NCBI GenBank assembly: GCA_963787185.1
Contig: CAWBCC010000013.1
Coordinates: forward strand, 248,001-312,000
DNA: 64,000 nt
DNA from: JAJXZP01 sp963787185
Lineage (GTDB): Bacteria > Spirochaetota > Spirochaetia > Treponematales > Rectinemataceae
Direction of reading: 5' to 3'
Under the pieces are notes generated by a model that saw only the letters and a program-made list of their open reading frames with translations, did not search any database and was not told where the DNA came from. Every line of letters begins with the position of its first letter. The first letter of the stretch is position 1. A program made the translations under genes and the position numbers. Below, in pieces: positions 29,639 through 39,191 of this stretch.

Positions 29639-32600
29639 CGGTACTCTTCCCAAGCCTTGATCTCGAGACCCCGTTCGCGCGCCTGGGCGAGAGCCTCCGT
29701 GAAGCGCCGCGCGACCTTTATGTCCGTGATCAGGGGAACGTCGAAATCGACGGCCAGCCTCCGTATCAGGTAATCGTTGCGCAGCTCCAGCTCTCCGTTG
29801 TTTTTCGGGATGTTGATGACCAGATCGAAGGCGCCCGACTTGAGCATGGTTTCGATGTTGGGCTCCTCCTCTTCGAGAGGCCAGTGCAGACCCATCGCGT
29901 CGACGCCGTTGTCGCGGAGAAACCGGGCGCTGCCCTGCGACGCGCAGAGTTCATAGCCCATTGCGGCCAGCCGCCGAGCCCCGTCGAGAAACTCCACCTT
30001 GTCGCCCAGGGGGCCCGTGGAAAGAAGGACGCGCTTCTTGGGAACGCGGAAGCCCACCGAGAGCATGGCCTTGAGCAGGGCGTCGTCGAGATCGCGGCCG
30101 ATGCAACCGACTTCTCCGGTCGAGGCCATCTCCACGCCCAGCACGGGATCGGCCCCGCGCAGCCTCGAAAAGCTGAACTGCGCCGCCTTGACTCCCACCC
30201 ATTCGAGGTCGAGGGCCGATACGGTCTTTCTCTCCACGCTCGCGTCCAGCATGGCTCTCGTGGCCAGATCGATCATGTTCACGCGCGTCACCTTGGAGCA
30301 GAAGGGGAAGCTGCGGCTCGCGCGCAGATTGCATTCGATGACCCGGATTCTGTTGCCCTGGGCGAGAAACTGGATGTTGAAGGGCCCGGTGATGCGGAGG
30401 GCCGCGGCCACCTGGGCCGCCACGCGGCGCGCCTTGCGCACGGTCTCGATATAGAGTCGTTGGGGCGGAAGCACGATCGTCGCGTCGCCCGAGTGGACGC
30501 CGGCGTTCTCGATGTGCTCCATGACCGCGTGGTAGAGGATCTCGCCGCGTCGGGCCACGGCGTCGATCTCGACCTCCTTCGCGTCCTCGATGAACTTGCT
30601 CATGACCACCGGATGATCGAGATTGAGCTCGGCGGCCGCGGTCAGCGAACGCTCCAGGCTGACCGCGTCCCAGGCGACGCTCATGGCCGCGCCCGAGAGG
30701 ACATAGCTCGGCCGGACGAGGACCGGATACCCCACCTCCTCGGCAAAAGCCTCCGCGGAAGCCAGATCGGTGAGCTCCTTCCATGCGGGCTGTTCCACCC
30801 CGAGCTCTTCGAGGAGGGCGGAGAACTTGTGCCGATTTTCCGCGCGGTCGATGTCGCGCGGATCGGTGCCGAGGATGACGGCGCCCGCGTCGAAGAGCTC
30901 CATGGCCAGATTGTTCGGTATCTGTCCGCCCATGGAGAGTATGAGCCCTTCCGGACGCTCGAACTCGTAGATGTCGAGGACGCGCTCGAGCGAGAGCTCC
31001 TCGAAATACAGGCGATCGCAGACGTCGTAGTCGGTGCTCACCGTCTCGGGGTTGCAGTTCACCATGATGGTGTGCTTTCCCAGCTTGCGCGCCGTATCGA
31101 CGGCGTTGACGCAGCACCAGTCGAACTCTACGCTCGAGCCGATGCGGTAGGCTCCCGAGCCGAGAACCATGACCCCCTTGTTCGACGGCGCGGCGTCGTC
31201 GACCTCGCCCAGGTAGGTCATGTACAGATAGTTGCTCACGGCGGGAAACTCGGCGGCGAGCGTATCGATCTTCTTGACCACCGGCCTGATGCCGAGCTTC
31301 TCTCGCCGCATTCTGACCTCTCGCTCCTTCATTCCGGCGAGCTCGCCGATTCGCAGGTCGGAGAAGCCGAGCCGCTTGGCTCGGGCCAGGAGCTCTCGCT
31401 CGAGCCCCGCCGCGCCTTTCGCGAGTCTTCCTTCGCATTCGGCGACCGACGCGATTTTTCCGAGAAACCAACGGTCTATCTTCGTGAGGGCGTGCACCTC
31501 ATCGACGCTCCTGCCTTCGGCGAGGGCCCGATATACGGCGAATATGCGCTTGTCCGTGGGCCTGGAAAGAAGCTCGTCGAGACTCGCCGTCCGCGAAGCC
31601 GCGGTGCCTCGGCCCGAGGCCGGTTCGGCGCACAATCCCGGAACGCCCGTCCCCGTCATGCGGAGGGCCTTCTGCAGGGCCTCCTCGAAGCTTCTTCCCA
31701 CGGACATGACTTCGCCGACGCTTTTCATCTCGCTGCCCAGGCTGTCGTCCACGTTCTTGAATTTGGCGAGGTCCCAGCGCGGAACCTTGACGACGCAGTA
31801 ATCGAGCGCGGGCTCGAAGCAGCACATGGTGGCTCGGGTGATCCGGTTTTGCACTTCCGTCAGCGAGCGGCCGAGGGCCAGCTTGGCCGCCACGAAGGCG
31901 AGAGGATAGCCGGTCGCCTTGGACGCGAGGGCGGAGCTCCGCGAAAGGCGGGCATTCACCTCGATGACGCGATAGTCTTCCGATGCCGGATCGAGCGCGA
32001 ATTGGACGTTGCATTCGCCGACGATGCCGATGTGTCGCGCTAGTTCCATGGCTATGCGCCTGAGCTTGTGGTACTCGCCGTCGTTCAGAGTCTGGGACGG
32101 CGCGACGACGATGCTTTCTCCGGTGTGGATGCCGAGGGGGTCGAGGTTTTCCATGTTGCAGACCGCGATGCAGTTGTCGTCCGCGTCCCTCACGATTTCG
32201 TACTCGATCTCCTTCCAGCCGCCGAGCCATTCCTCTACGAGCACCTGGGGGGAGACGGAGAAGGCCCGCTCGCAGCGGCGCCTGAGTCCCTCGTCGTCTT
32301 CGCAGAGGCCCGAGCCCGAGCCGCCCAGAGCGTAGGCGGCCCTGACCATGACCGGATAGCCGATGCGTCGCGCGGCGGAGACGGCGGCCTCGACCGAGGC
32401 GGCGGCCTCGCCTCTGGGCGTCTTCACGCGTATCTCGTCCAGCTTGCGCACGAAGAGCTCGCGGTCCTCGGTCGCCTCTATGGCGCCTATGGGAGTGCCG
32501 AGCACGGCGACATTGTGCCTTTGGAGAAAGCCGGAGCGGCTCAGGGACACGCCGCAGTTGAGGGCGGTCTGCCCGCCCACGGAGAGGAGAATGCCGTCGG

Positions 32601-32838
32601 GGGCCTCCTTCTCGACGACCTTTTCGACGAACTCGGGCGTGATCGGCAGGAAGTAGGTGGCGTCCGCCATGCCCTCGCTCGTCTGGATCGTGGCGATGTT
32701 GGGATTGACGAGCACGGTGGCTATGCCTTCCTCGCGGAAGGCCTTGAGAGCCTGGGAACCCGAATAGTCGAACTCCCCGGCCTGCCCGATGCGGAGTCCG
32801 CCCGAGCCGAGAACGAGAACTTTCCTGGGCACTGTCAT
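29635..32838 (-). CDS. carB: Carbamoyl-phosphate synthase large subunit
   Basis: 1067 residues, normal length. Two ATP-grasp halves: N-terminal VLVLGSGGLRIGQAGEFDYS, VNPNIATIQTS, EVNARLSRSSALASKATGYP; second half VMVLGSGAYRIGSSVEFDWC, NCNPETVSTDYD, LILSMGGQIPNNLAMEL, NLRASRSFPFCSKVT. The C-terminal MGS-like allosteric domain (from about 935) carries GFRVPKKRVLLSTGPLGDKV and VINIPKN. It makes carbamoyl phosphate from glutamine-derived ammonia, bicarbonate and 2 ATP for arginine and pyrimidines. Its ATG overlaps the carA stop (ATGA). Confidence 0.97.
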   Translation of the reverse strand: MTVPRKVLVLGSGGLRIGQAGEFDYSGSQALKAFREEGIATVLVNPNIATIQTSEGMADATYFLPITPEFVEKVVEKEAPDGILLSVGGQTALNCGVSLSRSGFLQRHNVAVLGTPIGAIEATEDRELFVRKLDEIRVKTPRGEAAASVEAAVSAARRIGYPVMVRAAYALGGSGSGLCEDDEGLRRRCERAFSVSPQVLVEEWLGGWKEIEYEIVRDADDNCIAVCNMENLDPLGIHTGESIVVAPSQTLNDGEYHKLRRIAMELARHIGIVGECNVQFALDPASEDYRVIEVNARLSRSSALASKATGYPLAFVAAKLALGRSLTEVQNRITRATMCCFEPALDYCVVKVPRWDLAKFKNVDDSLGSEMKSVGEVMSVGRSFEEALQKALRMTGTGVPGLCAEPASGRGTAASRTASLDELLSRPTDKRIFAVYRALAEGRSVDEVHALTKIDRWFLGKIASVAECEGRLAKGAAGLERELLARAKRLGFSDLRIGELAGMKEREVRMRREKLGIRPVVKKIDTLAAEFPAVSNYLYMTYLGEVDDAAPSNKGVMVLGSGAYRIGSSVEFDWCCVNAVDTARKLGKHTIMVNCNPETVSTDYDVCDRLYFEELSLERVLDIYEFERPEGLILSMGGQIPNNLAMELFDAGAVILGTDPRDIDRAENRHKFSALLEELGVEQPAWKELTDLASAEAFAEEVGYPVLVRPSYVLSGAAMSVAWDAVSLERSLTAAAELNLDHPVVMSKFIEDAKEVEIDAVARRGEILYHAVMEHIENAGVHSGDATIVLPPQRLYIETVRKARRVAAQVAAALRITGPFNIQFLAQGNRIRVIECNLRASRSFPFCSKVTRVNMIDLATRAMLDASVERKTVSALDLEWVGVKAAQFSFSRLRGADPVLGVEMASTGEVGCIGRDLDDALLKAMLSVGFRVPKKRVLLSTGPLGDKVEFLDGARRLAAMGYELCASQGSARFLRDNGVDAMGLHWPLEEEEPNIETMLKSGAFDLVINIPKNNGELELRNDYLIRRLAVDFDVPLITDIKVARRFTEALAQARERGLEIKAWEEYR

Positions 32839-33956
32839 GCGACCTTCCTCCCGGCCTGCGAGCGCCGCACCTCGTCGAGGAAGCGGTCGAAGAGAAACTC
32901 GGTATCCCGCGGACCCGGACAGCCCTCGGGATGGAACTGCACGGCCGAGAAGGGACCCTCGGTCGAACGAATCCCTTCGATCGTGCCGTCGTTTCCGTTG
33001 ACGAACCATGGCTCCCAGGCCGCCGGAAGGCTTTCCGCCCTGACCGCATAGCCGTGATTCTGACTCGTGATGTAGCAGCGCTTCGTGCCCCGCTCGATGC
33101 AGGGTTGGTTCTGCCCGCGATGACCGTAGGGTAGCTTGTAGGTGTCGGCTCCGGCGGCCAGAGCCATGATCTGGTTGCCGAGGCAGATGCCGAAGACGGG
33201 TTTGTCCGCGGCGAGAGCCCGTCGCGTGGTCGCGATGGTTCGGGCATAGGCCTTGGGATCTCCCGGACCGTTGGAAAGCAGAAGGCCGTCGTAGTCCAGA
33301 GCGGAGAGCTCGCCGTTCCAGGGGAGCCTCGTCACCGAAGCGCCCCGATCGAGGAGGCAACGGATGATATTGTTCTTGACCCCACAGTCCAGGAGCGCTA
33401 TCCGCGGCGTCCCGCCTTCGCCGTAGACGGCCCGGTCCTCGCCGGTTGCGTCCGGGCCGGCGTTCATCCCCGTGTCCCGCTCCGCGCCTTCCTCCGGGGG
33501 AGGTTCGGTCCCTCCCTCGACGAGTATGCGGCCGCCCATGACTCCCTTCGAACGCAGGCGTTCGGTCAAGGCGCGGGTGTCTATCCCCGCGATGCCGGGC
33601 ACCTTCCGCCTATCGAGCCAGTCGGAAAGAGTCGAACCGCTCGCGTGATGGCTCGGCCTCGCGCAGACCTCGGAAACGACGAGTCCGGAGATCCATGCTC
33701 GGTCGGATTCGTAGTGGATCTTCAGTCCGTGGCCGTCCACCGAATCGTCGGGCATACCGTAGTTGCCGACGAGCGGATAGGTGGCGACGAGTATTTGGCC
33801 CCGATAGGACGGATCGGTGAGGGATTGGGGATAGCCGACCATGCCTGTGGTGAACACGACCTCCCCGGAGGCGGCGCTCTCGTATCCGAAGGCGCGGCCT
33901 TCGAACTTGGAACCGTCGTCCAGGACGAGCCATGCTCTTCGCTCGCCGGAATTCAT
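32835..33956 (-). CDS. carA: Carbamoyl-phosphate synthase small (glutaminase) subunit
   Basis: 373 residues. N-terminal CPSase small domain: WLVLDDGSKFEGRAFGYESA, GEVVFTTGMVGYPQSLTDPS. C-terminal class I glutamine amidotransferase: catalytic Cys in PVFGICLGNQ, GHRGQNQPC, TSQNHGYAV and His/Glu in VQFHPEGCPGP. It feeds ammonia to CarB through the intersubunit tunnel. A low-complexity acidic insertion (about 145-170) separates the domains. The start at 33954-33956 sits directly after a hairpin that encloses the Shine-Dalgarno, implying translational control. argG and argH lie about 18 kb away. Confidence 0.97.
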   Translation of the reverse strand: MNSGERRAWLVLDDGSKFEGRAFGYESAASGEVVFTTGMVGYPQSLTDPSYRGQILVATYPLVGNYGMPDDSVDGHGLKIHYESDRAWISGLVVSEVCARPSHHASGSTLSDWLDRRKVPGIAGIDTRALTERLRSKGVMGGRILVEGGTEPPPEEGAERDTGMNAGPDATGEDRAVYGEGGTPRIALLDCGVKNNIIRCLLDRGASVTRLPWNGELSALDYDGLLLSNGPGDPKAYARTIATTRRALAADKPVFGICLGNQIMALAAGADTYKLPYGHRGQNQPCIERGTKRCYITSQNHGYAVRAESLPAAWEPWFVNGNDGTIEGIRSTEGPFSAVQFHPEGCPGPRDTEFLFDRFLDEVRRSQAGRKVA

Positions 33957-33957
33957 A

Positions 33958-34015
33958 GGTAGCCCTCCCTCCGGGCTACCTTAGCGGGGTGCCGACAAAC
34001 TCGAAGCTTGTCGGC
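33958..34015 (-). promoter_or_regulatory. Tandem hairpins in the carA leader
   Basis: GGTAGCCC/GGGCTACC (33958-33965 and 33973-33980) is a perfect 8-bp stem one base before the carA ATG, with the GGAGGGAGGG ribosome site in loop and stem. A second perfect 8-bp stem, GCCGACAA/TTGTCGGC (33991-33998 and 34008-34015), lies just upstream. Likely a translational or attenuation control region. Confidence 0.55.
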
Positions 34016-34158
34016 CTGTTGGACGAAGTTCCGATTCTTGTCCCGGCCGCCCGGATGCGGGCGTAGCCTAGCCGAAAGGGGAAAGTCGCGGCAAGGGGAG
34101 AATGACTAAATATGCTTTACGATGGCATGAATATGCAAAACAGCGGCGAGGATCGTGG

Positions 34159-34368
34159 CTAGTCCACGGCCACCATGACGCTCGAAGCCTTGATGACGGC
34201 GTAAGCTTCCTTGCCGACCGCCAGGCCGAGATTTTCCGCCGACGCCTTCGTGATTATCGAGACGACTTCCATGCCTCCGGGCAGCTCGATGACCACCTCG
34301 TCGTTGACCGTCCCGGTGCTTATCTTCTTGACCCTGCCCTTGAGAATGTTTCGAGCGCTCAGTTTCAT
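34159..34368 (-). CDS. mop: Molbindin (Mop/TOBE domain) protein
   Basis: 69 residues, one Mop domain: MKLSARNILKGRVKKISTGT, VNDEVVIELPGGMEVVSIIT, KASAENLGLAVGKEAYAVIK, ASSVMVAVD. SARN.LKG and KASSVMVAVD are the molybdate-binding and subunit-contact signatures. It forms hexamers that store or buffer molybdate or tungstate in the cytoplasm. No mod transporter or molybdoenzyme is in the window. It starts at 34366-34368, inside a longer frame. Confidence 0.93.
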   Translation of the reverse strand: MKLSARNILKGRVKKISTGTVNDEVVIELPGGMEVVSIITKASAENLGLAVGKEAYAVIKASSVMVAVD

Positions 34369-34436
34369 CCCCGGCCCCCTTCCAACACGATAGGGCAAAT
34401 ATACGAAGGAGGACGAGGCCGGTCAAAGGCCCGGCT

Positions 34437-35660
34437 TCAGTGTCCGCAGGCCTTTTTCACCGCCCTGGCGAGCTCTTTTCCGCGCTCCCGCAGAAGAGCG
34501 AGAACCGAATCGCCGGGGACGCCCGCCCATTCGACACTCTCGAGATTGTTCCACTTCAGGGGAGCGATCGCCTCCTCGTATTCCTTGCGGGCTCCGCCGA
34601 CCCAGCCCCAGGAGCCGATCCGCAGCGCGGTCCTGTTCCAGACGTGCTTGCGCTCGAAGAGATCGAGCACGTAGGCCATGGGCGGAAACATCTTGTACTC
34701 GTAGGTGGGCATGGCGATGACTAGTCCTTCGCTCTTGTAAGCGTCGGCGAGGATGAAGGACGCGTCTTCGTTGGGCACTCGATGCATGGTGTAGGCGAGG
34801 CCCTCGGCCTCGACGCCGTCCAAGACGGCCTTGAGGCCTTTTTCGGTGTTGCCGTACATGGAACCCCAGACGACGCAGACTTCGCATTCGCGCCCGCCGT
34901 CGAGGTACGAGGCGTATTTGAGGTAGCGGTCGATTATGGTGCGCGGCTCGCGCCTCCAGATGACGCCGTGGCTGGGCGCGACGACCTTGACATCGAATCC
35001 CGCCAGCTTTTCGATCGCACGCTTCACGAAAAGTCCGAAGCTGGCGACGATGTTCGAATAATAGCGGAGGCCCTCTTCCTCGAATCGGGCGAGCTCGCCC
35101 TCGTTGAACTGATCGTCGAAGACCCTGTCGCCGAGCATGCCGAAGCTGCCGAACGCGTCGCAGGAGAAGAGGATGCCGGAGGAGGGCTCGAAGGTGAGCA
35201 TCGTCTCGGGCCAGTGGACGTTGGGCGCTTCGACGAACTGCAGCTTCATGCCGGAGCCGAGGTCGAGCTCGTCTCCGGTTTTGACCGCGCGCAGGCCTTC
35301 GTCGACCTTGTAGAAGCTGCGCACGAGGTCCACGCCCTTCGCCGTCGCGAGAATCTCCACCTTGGGATTGATGCGCCGGTATTCGGCGAGCCAGCCGGTG
35401 TGGTCGGGCTCGAGGTGGTTCAGGATGAGGTAGTCGATGTCCGCGAGCTTGAAACCCGCCTGCGAGAGCTCGGCTTCGAGGGCCGCGGGAGCCCCTCCCC
35501 AGTCCCGCACGAGGTCGATGAGAGCGATCTTGTCGCCCTTTACGAGATAGGAGTTGAGCGACACACCCCCGGGTATGGGCCAGATTCCCTCGAAGAGATC
35601 CTCGGTCCTGATGTCGGCGTGCAGGGCGTAGACTTTGTCGCTCATCGCATAGGCTTTCAT
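34437..35660 (-). CDS. Flavodiiron protein (A-type flavoprotein)
   Basis: 407 residues; start preceded by GGAGAGTAGCC. The N-terminal metallo-beta-lactamase-like diiron domain has YLILNHLEPDHTGW (HxExDH), PNVHWPETM, FSCDAFGSFG and VVAPSHGVIWR. The C-terminal flavodoxin domain (about 260-400) has VVWGSMYGNTEKGLKAVLDG, IAMPTYEYKMFPPMAYVLDL and GSWGWVGGARKEYEEAI. These enzymes reduce O2 to water or NO to N2O with FMN and a diiron site and protect anaerobes. The electron donor (rubredoxin or similar) is not nearby. This fits an anaerobic or microaerophilic lifestyle. Confidence 0.95.
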   Translation of the reverse strand: MKAYAMSDKVYALHADIRTEDLFEGIWPIPGGVSLNSYLVKGDKIALIDLVRDWGGAPAALEAELSQAGFKLADIDYLILNHLEPDHTGWLAEYRRINPKVEILATAKGVDLVRSFYKVDEGLRAVKTGDELDLGSGMKLQFVEAPNVHWPETMLTFEPSSGILFSCDAFGSFGMLGDRVFDDQFNEGELARFEEEGLRYYSNIVASFGLFVKRAIEKLAGFDVKVVAPSHGVIWRREPRTIIDRYLKYASYLDGGRECEVCVVWGSMYGNTEKGLKAVLDGVEAEGLAYTMHRVPNEDASFILADAYKSEGLVIAMPTYEYKMFPPMAYVLDLFERKHVWNRTALRIGSWGWVGGARKEYEEAIAPLKWNNLESVEWAGVPGDSVLALLRERGKELARAVKKACGH

Positions 35661-35843
35661 GGCTACTCTCCGGTTCGCTGTTCGATGGGGTCACGTCGAC
35701 TATACCCGAGGGCTGCGCGACATATCAACACGGAGTCCCGTGATGGACGCGCCGCGGTCTGCGGGTTAGACTGTCCCGCGAGAGACCGGGTGCGGCAGCC
35801 TGAGCCGAGCTCCCGGCTGCGACAAACGACAAGGAGCGAAGAA

Positions 35844-36863
35844 ATGCGGCGATTCATGGCGACAGTCATCCTGTCGACGGCGGCGATCCTGTTTCCCCTG
35901 GGCCTCTGGGCTTTCGACCTTCCGAAGGCAATCTCCCTGCCGAAACTGAGCGAACTGCCGAAACCGAGCGCGGAGTTGACACGTTTCCAGCTGGATTCCC
36001 TGAGCCTCAGGGACGTCACCTTCCTCTTCGAAGTGACGGTCAAGAATCCCTATCCGATCCCCCTCCAAGTGTCGGGCATGAATCTCGTCTTTTCGGTCGA
36101 GGGCAACAAGGCCCTCGAGCTCGCCTCGGAGGGCGGCTTCTCCGTCCCGGCGAACGGCAGCAAGTCCAACTCCTTTACGGCGAAACTGCGCTTCGAGGAC
36201 CTGTTCAAGATAGTCAAGGACTACGCGAGCAAGGACTGGCTCTCGACGAAGATAGACGGAACCCTCGTCATTCCCATACCGGACGTTCCGGGCATGCCCG
36301 GACTGCCCAAGAGCGTGAGCTTTTCGTACGAGCTGCAGAAACGCATACCGGCGCTCAAACCCAGGGTCGCGATCTCCGATTTCGAGGTCGGCGAGCCGAG
36401 CGCCGAGCAGGTCGACGCGGCTCTCGCGAAGGATGGCCGGCATGTCGATCGGAGGAAGGCTCTCGACTCCTTCAGGGACGTGCTCGCGGGCAGGAAGACC
36501 GAATCCGCGGAGATCGACCCGCGCGACATGGACGTCCCCCTCGCCGTGAGCTTCAAGATCGAGCTCACCAACGACTCGAAGGCGAGCCTCTCTTTCTCCC
36601 ACCTGGGTTACGACTTCTATCTGAACGGCGAAAAACTCGTGTCCGGCGATACGAGCGAGATCCGGCGCGAGGGAGAGCGAACCTTCCTCACGGTGCGGAG
36701 CGAGTTCTCCTCGAAGAGACTCTCCGAAGGAGTGAGGCGGATTTTCTCGGAGCGCAAGGGTCAATTCCGGGTGATCGGATCGACCGAAGTCAAGCTCCCC
36801 GACGAGATCCGCGTCGAGCCCGTGCCTCTCGCCTTCGACGAGAGCGGCACCTTCGGTATGTGA
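35844..36863 (+). CDS. Exported LEA14-like (WHy domain) protein
   Basis: 339 residues; ATG 35844 follows AAGGAGCGAAGAA. Signal peptide MRRFMATVILSTAAILFPLG. Two LEA type-2/WHy-like domains: FQLDSLSLRDVTFLFEVTVK, NPYPIPLQVSGMNLVFSVEG, and later DVPLAVSFKIELTNDSKASL, SFSHLGYDFYLNGEKL. The N[PD]xxxPLxxxGxxxxxxxxG pattern is the WHy signature. Function in bacteria is unclear; it may act in periplasmic stress protection or lipid handling. Its stop is 2 bases from the convergent outer-membrane gene's stop. Confidence 0.8.
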   Translation: MRRFMATVILSTAAILFPLGLWAFDLPKAISLPKLSELPKPSAELTRFQLDSLSLRDVTFLFEVTVKNPYPIPLQVSGMNLVFSVEGNKALELASEGGFSVPANGSKSNSFTAKLRFEDLFKIVKDYASKDWLSTKIDGTLVIPIPDVPGMPGLPKSVSFSYELQKRIPALKPRVAISDFEVGEPSAEQVDAALAKDGRHVDRRKALDSFRDVLAGRKTESAEIDPRDMDVPLAVSFKIELTNDSKASLSFSHLGYDFYLNGEKLVSGDTSEIRREGERTFLTVRSEFSSKRLSEGVRRIFSERKGQFRVIGSTEVKLPDEIRVEPVPLAFDESGTFGM

Positions 36864-36865
36864 GC

Positions 36866-38437
36866 CTAGAAGGCCTCCGTGGTCATGGTGACGGTCAGGT
36901 TGAGCGCGGCGGCCGGCTTGCTCGATGCGCCCAGGCTCATATAGGAATTGACCACGGGGCCGTAGAAGATGAACTCGCTCCCCGGGGGGCCGAAGGTGAA
37001 GGTCGCGCCGATGGAGACGGCCATGTAGTCGAACATCTGCCACGTGAGGCTGGGCGACACCATGCCCGAGCCGTCGGAGAGGTTGGAGATGGCGTAGACG
37101 GTGGCGGTGAGGTCTTCCTGCAGGAACTGGCCCCAGCTGAAACTCAGAAATCCATAGTGCATGCCGATCCGCATGCGGTCGATCGCGCTCGGGTTGGCGA
37201 TGTAGTAGTCGTAGACTTGTTCCGCGCTCACCTTGGTCTGCCCCTCGCCGTTGTAATAGTACTGCGCGAGCACGGTGATATGGTTGTCGGTATTCGTATA
37301 GTAACCGCCGGCGGTTCCGGAAAAAAACAGGCTGGTATCGTAGCTTGCGATCGAATACGAAGACGACGCGGGATCGTATGCGAGAAAATCCCGCTCGCTG
37401 CCGTACTTGAGAATGGCCTCGCCGAAGAGATTGATGTCGCCGTTGCCCGTGGTGCCCATGAGGAGGGCGCGAGGGTGATCGTTGGCGGAGTAGTACGCGG
37501 CCGCGCCCATCTCGGTGTTTCCTCCGCCGAACTCACCCTTGACGCCGACCGCGGTATCGCGGGGATCGATGGTCGTGCTGCCGTTCGTCGGCGTGGGCAG
37601 GCCGGCCAACAGATAGAAGTTATTGGTGTCGGACATGGGCACCGTCATCTTGATCGAGATGGGCCCCTCGCGCTCGTCGCCCGTATTCGTCAGGTCGATG
37701 GCGGACGAGACCGCGAAAATGTCGTCGGCCGGCTGGAATGCGCCCTTGCTCACGCCCCATGACAGCGGCTGCTGCCCGAAGGAGAAGTAGACCTTGTTCT
37801 GCCAGTTGAACTTCGAATAGAAGGAAAAGACCGAAATATTCGGAACCGTGAAAGAATTGGACTGGGTAAAGCCGTTGATGTAGGCGGGCGTGGGGGACGT
37901 ATACATGGTCGTGAAGGGCCACTCGGCGCGGAATTCCGTATTGACGCCGAAGTCCACGAGCGGCTTGGCCGTGATCGTGAACCTACCCTCGAGGTCGGGC
38001 GTGATATAGGCGCTTGCCGGCGAAAAAAGCCGCGCCGAGCCGTCCCAGGCCGGGCTCCACATCGGGCTCCATTCGAAGTAGCCTTTGATCTGTCCGCCGA
38101 GCTTCACCTGATCGTATTTGAGAAAGTCGTTCTGCGGTGTCGAGTTCGCGGCCGGCGCGGCCGGCGTGACCGGCGTGACCGTCTCCGAGCCGAACATGGA
38201 GTTGTCGTCGGCGGATGAGCCCGCCGTGCCGGTTCCCCCCGCCGCCGGCGGGTTGGGCGAAGCCGCCGGCGCGGCGGCAGCGCCGGGGCTTCCGCCTCCC
38301 GAGGCCTGGGCGGCGAGAGAACCCGCGGCCGAGAGGAATACCGCCGCGAGCGCCGCGGTGAACATCAGCGAAACGGCGGATGTGCAGAGGCCTACGACTT
38401 TCCCGTCGCTCCGCGCGAAGTTGCGGTGCTCCATCAT
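36866..38437 (-). CDS. Predicted outer-membrane beta-barrel protein
   Basis: 523 residues from the first of two adjacent ATGs (38435-38437), overlapping the LolA-like stop. Signal sequence around 20-43 (SLMFTAALAAVFLSAAGSLA), then an Ala/Gly/Pro-rich linker (about 45-95). The rest is rich in alternating aromatic strands (LGGQIKGYFEWSPMWSPAWD, FYSKFNWQNKVYFSFGQQPL, GFLSFSWGQFLQEDLTATVY), ending in NLTVTMTTEAF with a terminal Phe, typical of barrel insertion signals. It is the last gene of the exporter cluster, so it may be the outer-membrane partner. Substrate unknown. Confidence 0.75.
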   Translation of the reverse strand: MMEHRNFARSDGKVVGLCTSAVSLMFTAALAAVFLSAAGSLAAQASGGGSPGAAAAPAASPNPPAAGGTGTAGSSADDNSMFGSETVTPVTPAAPAANSTPQNDFLKYDQVKLGGQIKGYFEWSPMWSPAWDGSARLFSPASAYITPDLEGRFTITAKPLVDFGVNTEFRAEWPFTTMYTSPTPAYINGFTQSNSFTVPNISVFSFYSKFNWQNKVYFSFGQQPLSWGVSKGAFQPADDIFAVSSAIDLTNTGDEREGPISIKMTVPMSDTNNFYLLAGLPTPTNGSTTIDPRDTAVGVKGEFGGGNTEMGAAAYYSANDHPRALLMGTTGNGDINLFGEAILKYGSERDFLAYDPASSSYSIASYDTSLFFSGTAGGYYTNTDNHITVLAQYYYNGEGQTKVSAEQVYDYYIANPSAIDRMRIGMHYGFLSFSWGQFLQEDLTATVYAISNLSDGSGMVSPSLTWQMFDYMAVSIGATFTFGPPGSEFIFYGPVVNSYMSLGASSKPAAALNLTVTMTTEAF

Positions 38438-39177
38438 TGCGCCTGTTCGAGGAAAGTCTTCGAAAAGACCGTATCGGGCAAGGGCGCCACGCGAACCTCG
38501 GACAGAGTGAGGACGCTCTGCTCGCCCACGTTGATCTCGTCGACCATCTTTATTTTCGCCGGCACGAGGCGCCCGGCGGCCTCCACGTAGGTCGGGAGGA
38601 AATAGATCGTGCGCATGAGCCTGTCGGAGACGGAGAAGTCCTCTTCCTTGAGAGGAATCGGCCTGTCCTTGCGTATCGTGAGCCTGATCTTCTCGTAGGA
38701 AACCTCGTTGTTCTTGGCCTGCAGCGTGAGTATCCACACGTCGAATATGCCGAGCTTCCCCTCCTCGGCCTTGGCGACGTCGAAATCTTCGGCGTAGCTG
38801 TATTTGGCGAAATCGGAGTTCTTGGCCTTCGTGTCGGAGATATTCTCCTTCATCGTGGAGTGCGAGTAGTTGCCGCTTTCGGGGTCGTAGAACCACACGT
38901 TGTCGTCGATCTTGAGGTAGCCCTGCCCTTTCTGCTTTTCGGGCTTCCGGAAAAGGATCACGATCTGGTCGTGTCTGTCGCGGCGGAAAATCTTGATCTG
39001 CATCGCGCTGGGGTTGTCGCCCGGTTTCTCGGTGACGATGTCGTACACCGCGCTGTAGTCCTGCTTTCCGAAGTCCGAGAGGTCGTCGACCGCCCGGAGC
39101 AGGGCCTTGAAGTCGGGGGCGGCGAAGGCGGCGGCGGCCGCCGCCGCCAGGACCCAGGCGAGCGTTATGCGCTTCAT
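38434..39177 (-). CDS. LolA-like outer membrane lipoprotein-sorting protein
   Basis: 247 residues from the ATG at 39175-39177. Signal peptide MKRITLAWVLAAAAAAAFAA. The mature part matches the outer-membrane lipoprotein-sorting family: DFGKQDYSAVYDIVTEKPGD, QIVILFRKPEKQKGQGYLKI, DDNVWFYDPESGNYSHSTMK, YAEDFDVAKAEEGKLGIFDV. These are periplasmic half-barrels that carry lipids or lipoproteins. The gene follows two FtsX-type permeases, so it likely accepts cargo from that ABC transporter. Its stop overlaps the next start (ATGATG). Confidence 0.88.
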   Translation of the reverse strand: MKRITLAWVLAAAAAAAFAAPDFKALLRAVDDLSDFGKQDYSAVYDIVTEKPGDNPSAMQIKIFRRDRHDQIVILFRKPEKQKGQGYLKIDDNVWFYDPESGNYSHSTMKENISDTKAKNSDFAKYSYAEDFDVAKAEEGKLGIFDVWILTLQAKNNEVSYEKIRLTIRKDRPIPLKEEDFSVSDRLMRTIYFLPTYVEAAGRLVPAKIKMVDEINVGEQSVLTLSEVRVAPLPDTVFSKTFLEQAQ

Positions 39178-39191
39178 GCGGGAATACTCCA

